DNA of 64,000 bases from Ralstonia sp. A12 (GTDB lineage: Bacteria; Pseudomonadota; Gammaproteobacteria; Burkholderiales; Burkholderiaceae): NCBI RefSeq assembly GCF_000801955.1, contig NZ_JSZO01000003.1, positions 1 to 64,000 of the forward strand. Reading direction: 5' to 3'. The notes beneath the pieces were generated by a model that worked only from the letters and a program-made list of their open reading frames with translations, did not search any database and was not told where the DNA came from. This document shows positions 60,169 to 64,000 of this stretch, piece after piece; positions within the stretch are counted from its first letter, which is position 1; each line of letters begins with the position of its first letter. The position numbers and the translations under genes were made by a program.

Positions 60169-60789
60169 TTAGCGCGGCAGGTGGGTCGGACCAGCGGCTG
60201 GCGGCTCCGATGTGCGGCCGCGCAGCACATTGCGCAGGCGTCGCACACCACGCCACAGCTTCGGCAGCAGCCAGACGGCCACCAACAGCAGGATCGCCAG
60301 CACCACCAGAAACGCGACCGGCAGGAAGAATGACATCAACAGCCCACCGGTCGCCGTGATGTCTTCGCTAAAGGACGCTGCCCAATTCGAAAACGGCTCC
60401 GGCGAAGCGTTGATCAGCGCACGCGTGCCAGCCTTGGTTGCGTGCGCCGTTCCAGCCAGGGTGCCGCCGATCAGCCCTGCTGCCACCATCCATTGCGGAT
60501 CGAGCTGCCCAAATGCCGCTGCCGCCAGGATCGCCCCGGCAGGAATGCGGATGAAGGTCTGGATGCTGTCCCAGACGGAATCGAACCCCGGAATCTTGTC
60601 GGCCAGGAATTCCGCCACGGCCAGCACACCGGCCAGCCCGATCACCCACCACGATTCGAGCATCTGCAGCCCCGGCGGCAGGTGCAGCCAGCCCGTGCGG
60701 CCCAGCACACCGGCGGCAAACACGGCCAGGTAGAGGCGGAATCCGCTGGTCCAGGACAAGCCTGCGGCCAGCGCGGCGGTTTCCAGCAT
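60169..60789 (-). CDS. DUF4126 membrane protein
   Basis: A 206-residue inner-membrane protein with four to five spans. It contains the family opening ALAAGLSWTSGFRLYLAVFAAG and the block VAEFLADKIPGFDSVWDSIQTFIR, and ends in a basic cytoplasmic tail. The function is unknown. The start ATG at 60789 is followed by the family-typical M-L-E-T. It is a single gene facing the cyd operon end. Confidence 0.87.
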   Translation of the reverse strand: MLETAALAAGLSWTSGFRLYLAVFAAGVLGRTGWLHLPPGLQMLESWWVIGLAGVLAVAEFLADKIPGFDSVWDSIQTFIRIPAGAILAAAAFGQLDPQWMVAAGLIGGTLAGTAHATKAGTRALINASPEPFSNWAASFSEDITATGGLLMSFFLPVAFLVVLAILLLVAVWLLPKLWRGVRRLRNVLRGRTSEPPAAGPTHLPR

Positions 60790-60871
60790 GGGGCTCCTTG
60801 CGCGTTCAGGCAGGCAGACGGGGCGCTTGCCGATACTGGCAGTGTAGTGCCCGCGCGCCTGCCCGGTTGGC

Positions 60872-61333
60872 TTACAGCAACGATTTGCCCTGCGACAGGA
60901 TCTTGTCGCACGCCTGCTTCGTGATCTGCTCCTTCACGCCGCTCAGGTCGAACGTGCTGCCGTTTGAGCCAGTAAGCATGCCCTTCGTGCCGTTGCTGTA
61001 TCCAGCGTCAGAGGCTGGGGCACCGCCCAGCTTGCCGAGCAGCTTGTCTTTGACCGAAGCCGCATCCGACGCGCCACCCAGATAGTTGTTCTTGAGGCAG
61101 AACTCCAGCACACCAGCCACGTTGCCGGTGCTGCCGGAGGTGAGCGAGCCCAGCGAGGGCAGACCGCCCGATCCACCGAGATTGCCAAGGCTGCCCAGGC
61201 CACCGGATGCGCCCTGGCTGTTGCCTTGCGTTGCGCCCTTGATGAGATCGCCGATCTGGGCTTGAGCGGCGGGCGGCAGTAACGCGGCAACCAGGGCGAG
61301 GGCGGCAGTGGTACGGATCAGGTGGCGAGTCAT
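60872..61333 (-). CDS. DUF2501 (YjjA-like) secreted protein
   Basis: A 153-residue protein with a signal peptide (cleavage near AQAQ), a Gly/Ser-rich low-complexity stretch (about 35-75) and a C-terminal DUF2501 domain (GVLEFCLKNNYLGG, VKEQITKQACDKILSQGKSLL) with two Cys that could form a disulfide. The function is unknown; members are periplasmic. GGAG before the start agrees with ATG 61333. Confidence 0.85.
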   Translation of the reverse strand: MTRHLIRTTAALALVAALLPPAAQAQIGDLIKGATQGNSQGASGGLGSLGNLGGSGGLPSLGSLTSGSTGNVAGVLEFCLKNNYLGGASDAASVKDKLLGKLGGAPASDAGYSNGTKGMLTGSNGSTFDLSGVKEQITKQACDKILSQGKSLL

Positions 61334-61457
61334 ACGGGGCTCCTTGAGGGGGTGAGGCGGACAAACAAGGGGACACCACTACCGTAGCGCACGGTCAGAC
61401 GAAATGACGTGTTGCGCAACATGCGGTGCTGCCGCCATTTTCCACCGCCCGAGCAAC

Positions 61458-61486
61458 AAAAAACCCGGCAGGTCGCCGGGTTTTTT
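61458..61486 (-). terminator. Intrinsic terminator for the cold-shock gene
   Basis: A perfect 12-base-pair stem (AAAAAACCCGGC / GCCGGGTTTTTT, five-base loop), 45 bases past the cold-shock stop. The minus-strand transcript ends in a T run; the plus strand does too. Confidence 0.93.
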
Positions 61487-61531
61487 GCATTTCAGTACCC
61501 TTGCCAGAGGTCGGGTACTGGATGACGCTAA

Positions 61532-61735
61532 TCAGGCAGCCTGGATGTTGGTGGCCTGCTTGCCCTTCGGGCCCTGCGTCACTTCGAACGAGACGCGCTG
61601 ATTTTCCTTGAGCGTCTTGAAACCAGCCATGTTGATGGCCGAAAAATGCGCAAACAGCTCTTCGCCGCCTTCGTCAGGCGAGATGAAACCGAAACCCTTA
61701 GCGTCGTTAAACCATTTGACCGTACCGAGTGCCAT
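61532..61735 (-). CDS. cspA: Cold-shock domain protein
   Basis: A 67-residue OB-fold RNA chaperone. RNP-1 (KGFGFI) and RNP-2 (LFAHFSAI) are intact, and the size is typical. It melts RNA secondary structure, at low temperature or as a general housekeeping chaperone. GGAGGGG lies eight bases before the ATG. It is transcribed away from clpS-clpA. Bases 61736-62312 upstream could hold a long leader, as in other cold-shock messages. Confidence 0.95.
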   Translation of the reverse strand: MALGTVKWFNDAKGFGFISPDEGGEELFAHFSAINMAGFKTLKENQRVSFEVTQGPKGKQATNIQAA

Positions 61736-62312
61736 AAAAACCCCTCCGTGGAAACACAAATTCGAGCCGGGAGGGGTATGCCTGTCGGGGCGGTGCAGAG
61801 CGGTACCGCGCAGTCATCGCCCGATTGTCGGCCCTGGGGCACGACGAATGGCGCGGGTGGAGCCGCGCCGCAAGCGATCGGTCTTCTTGTGGCAAAACAC
61901 CACAGCCTGATGCGGTTGTCGATCTGTCGTCGACTGGTGTGAGGCCTCCCGGGCTCACCATTCATGAGGCTTGCTGCCAAGTGTTTTTGGGGCAGTAAGG
62001 CGCACATGTTGAATTCGATTGTTCGAGGAAAGCAACAGACTGTCAAGGCTACCAAAGGTGGGTTTGTGGCGAAAATCGGTCAGTTTCAGAAGAGGTTTTG
62101 CTCGAAATTCCGTAAATCGTCCCCACCTGCCGAAAACGTTCGGCATCCAGGTCCGGCGCGCGCCCCGTTTCCAGCCCTCGGCTGGCCGGCGGAATGCCCC
62201 TCGCCCGGAGTGCCGACAGGCGAACGCAATTCAGGCCAAACCATTTGCAGGGCTTGAAATCGGCGTTATTTCCCTAAATTGCGAAGTCGAAAGGAGTGGT
62301 TAGAATAAGACC
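61736..62312. other. Divergent intergenic region between cspA and clpS
   Basis: About 575 bases without a convincing gene. The section 61960-62120 is relatively AT-rich. It probably holds the cold-shock promoter and leader (leftward) and the clpS promoter (rightward). I see no clear riboswitch. Confidence 0.5.
62279..62306 (+). promoter_or_regulatory. Candidate clpS promoter
   Basis: TTGCGA (62279-62284), 16 bases, then TAGAAT (62301-62306) resembles a sigma-70 promoter. Transcription would start near 62313, the A of the clpS ATG, giving a leaderless or almost leaderless message. AAGGAG at 62291-62296 is 16 bases from the ATG, which is too far for a normal ribosome site. Confidence 0.45.
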
Positions 62313-62639
62313 ATGGCAATCCGGCAAGCGACCACTCCACAACACGATGCAGGCACCGTCCTCGAGCGGAAAGAGCAAGCGCTCAAACCGCCCGCGATGT
62401 ACAAGGTGCTGCTGCTCAACGACGACTACACCCCGATGGAATTCGTCGTGATGATCCTTCAGCAATATTTCAGCAAAGATCGGGAGACCGCCACGCAGAT
62501 CATGCTGACGGTGCATCGGGAAGGTAAGGGCGTGTGCGGTCTCTACACCCGGGATATCGCCGCGACGAAGGTGGAATTAGTGTCAACCCATGCACGGCAG
62601 GCGGGTCACCCGCTGCAGTGTGTGATGGAGGAAGCATGA
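62313..62639 (+). CDS. clpS: Clp protease adaptor ClpS
   Basis: A 108-residue adaptor that binds the N-terminal domain of ClpA and delivers N-end-rule substrates to ClpAP. The core is visible: [20 protein letters not shown], then [17 protein letters not shown]. The hydrophobic pocket and the flexible N-terminal tail are normal. Its stop overlaps the clpA start (ATGA). The ribosome site is poor, which may point to leaderless translation. Confidence 0.96.
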   Translation: MAIRQATTPQHDAGTVLERKEQALKPPAMYKVLLLNDDYTPMEFVVMILQQYFSKDRETATQIMLTVHREGKGVCGLYTRDIAATKVELVSTHARQAGHPLQCVMEEA

Positions 62640-64000
62640 TCGCGCAAGAACTGGAAGTCAGCCTGCACATGGCGTTTGTCGAAGCCCGCCAGGCTCGCCA
62701 CGAATTCATTACGGTGGAGCATCTGCTGCTTGCGCTGCTGGACAATCCGACGGCCGCGGAGGTGCTGCGCGCCTGCGCCGCCAATATCGAAGACCTCCGA
62801 ACGCATCTGAAGAACTTCATCGCCGACAACACCCCGGTGGTGCCCGGCACGGACGAGGTGGACACGCAGCCCACACTGGGCTTCCAGCGCGTGATCCAGC
62901 GCGCCATCATGCACGTGCAGTCGACTTCCAACGGTAAGAAGGAAGTGACGGGCGCGAATGTGCTGGTCGCCATCTTCGGCGAGAAGGACTCCCACGCGGT
63001 CTACTACCTGCAACAGCAGGGCGTGACCCGCCTGGACGTCGTCAACTTCATCAGCCACGGTATCCGCAAGGACCAGGCCGAACCGGCCAAGCACGGCGAC
63101 GGTAACCCGGAAGGCGAAGCTGGTGACGGCAAGGAAAGCCCGCTCGAGCAGTTCACGCAGAACCTGAATGGTCTGGCTAAGGCCGGCAAGATCGATCCGC
63201 TGATCGGCCGCGAGCAGGAAGTCGAGCGTGTGGTGCAGGTGCTGTGCCGCCGCCGCAAGAACAACCCGCTGCTGGTAGGCGAGGCTGGTGTCGGTAAGAC
63301 GGCCATTGCCGAAGGTCTGGCGTGGCGCATCACCAAGGGCGAAGTGCCGGACATCCTGTCGAAGTCCGTCGTCTACTCGCTCGACATGGGCGCGCTGCTG
63401 GCCGGTACCAAGTACCGCGGCGACTTTGAACAACGCCTGAAGGGTGTGCTGAAGTCGCTCAAGGACAATCCGAACGCGATCCTGTTCATCGACGAGATTC
63501 ACACGCTGATCGGCGCGGGCGCCGCTTCGGGCGGCACGCTGGACGCGAGCAACCTGCTCAAGCCTGCGCTGTCGTCGGGTGCGCTCAAGTGCATCGGCGC
63601 GACCACGTTCACGGAGTATCGCGGCATCTTCGAGAAGGACGCAGCGCTGTCCCGCCGCTTCCAGAAGATCGACGTGGTGGAGCCGACCGTCGACCAGACC
63701 GTGCAGATTCTGCGCGGTCTGAAGTCGCGCTTTGAAGAGCACCACGGTGTGAAGTACGCATCGTCGGCGCTGACCGCCGCAGCCGAGTTGTCGGCACGCT
63801 TCATCACCGACCGCCACCTGCCGGACAAGGCCATCGACGTGATTGATGAAGCCGGTGCGGCGCAACGCATCCTGCCGAAGTCGAAGCAGAAGAAGACGAT
63901 CGGCAAGGCCGAGATTGAAGACATCGTTTCGCGCATCGCCCGTGTCCCGCCGCAAAGCGTGTCGCAGGACGATCGCAGCAAGCTGCAGACGCTGGAGCGC
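62636..64000 (+). CDS. clpA: ATP-dependent Clp protease ATPase ClpA, 3' end outside the window
   Basis: The first 455 residues of an AAA+ unfoldase that feeds ClpP. The N-terminal ClpS-binding domain (about 1-145) is complete. The first AAA domain has Walker A GEAGVGKT at 215-222, Walker B ILFIDEIH near 285 and ARF-type SRRFQKIDV. The second AAA domain lies beyond base 64000. It overlaps clpS by four bases, so adaptor and unfoldase are made together. Confidence 0.96.
   Translation, partial: MIAQELEVSLHMAFVEARQARHEFITVEHLLLALLDNPTAAEVLRACAANIEDLRTHLKNFIADNTPVVPGTDEVDTQPTLGFQRVIQRAIMHVQSTSNGKKEVTGANVLVAIFGEKDSHAVYYLQQQGVTRLDVVNFISHGIRKDQAEPAKHGDGNPEGEAGDGKESPLEQFTQNLNGLAKAGKIDPLIGREQEVERVVQVLCRRRKNNPLLVGEAGVGKTAIAEGLAWRITKGEVPDILSKSVVYSLDMGALLAGTKYRGDFEQRLKGVLKSLKDNPNAILFIDEIHTLIGAGAASGGTLDASNLLKPALSSGALKCIGATTFTEYRGIFEKDAALSRRFQKIDVVEPTVDQTVQILRGLKSRFEEHHGVKYASSALTAAAELSARFITDRHLPDKAIDVIDEAGAAQRILPKSKQKKTIGKAEIEDIVSRIARVPPQSVSQDDRSKLQTLER

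Noticed and set aside
61955-62146. A 63-codon minus-strand frame between cspA and clpS
   Set aside because: No ribosome site and no recognisable sequence; it probably lies in the cold-shock leader or promoter region.

Overview
The window is GC-rich, densely coded and looks chromosomal. It suggests a betaproteobacterium of the Burkholderiales, most likely Ralstonia or a close relative. I base this on gene content and protein style: cydP-cydA-cydB-cydX-ybgE, clpS-clpA next to a cold-shock gene, NADP-type icd, a periplasmic cyclohexadienyl dehydratase, a CusCBA/F copper pump and many LysR/MFS pairs. I could not run a search, so the genus is inferred. I saw no rRNA, tRNA, CRISPR array, prophage or transposase.

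Layout. 0.1-4.3 kb: a TauE/SafE-type exporter, a fused substrate-binding/permease osmoprotectant ABC protein, an HD-GYP c-di-GMP phosphodiesterase and a secreted DPYTDG-repeat protein, all on the minus strand. 4.7-15 kb: an unknown protein, a TetA-like MFS pump, periplasmic PheC, an exported M20 amidohydrolase, a HipA-like protein with a ruined kinase site, cytochrome b561, a DMT exporter, and a two-gene alkylation-repair unit (Ada/AlkA fusion followed by ogt). 15-31 kb: an SDR dehydrogenase, a large lipoprotein, a YpfJ zinc peptidase, a DapA-family lyase, a YiaA-like membrane protein, an MHS transporter, a gamma-glutamyltransferase with a divergent LysR gene, DoxX, a DHA2 pump with LysR regulators, and an MliC-like lysozyme inhibitor. 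31-36 kb: mostly exported proteins (MBL-fold hydrolase, DUF192, a di-heme peroxidase coupled to a metallophosphoesterase lipoprotein, an Ala/Lys-rich peptide). 36-38.4 kb: icd and a RidA-like gene.

38.9-42.9 kb is the most unusual locus. A 692-residue ferritin-like protein carries a cysteine-rich tail. It is followed by an MNIO (DUF692) oxidative enzyme and an overlapping DUF2063 partner. MNIO plus DUF2063 is the machinery that modifies cysteine-rich peptides in ribosomal natural-product and metal-handling pathways. No separate short precursor gene is visible, so the tail of the ferritin-like protein is the natural candidate substrate. 43-49.8 kb is a copper/silver efflux operon (CopL-like leader, then CusC-CusB-CusA-CusF) joined by 4-base overlaps.

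50-64 kb holds a DsbA/FrnE-type protein, an Ig/NHL-repeat lipoprotein, a response regulator coupled to a hybrid sensor kinase, the cytochrome bd operon, DUF4126 and DUF2501 proteins, a cold-shock protein, clpS, and clpA cut by the window end. Several strong intrinsic terminators are visible. Three hairpins share one recurring loop with a TTCG core.
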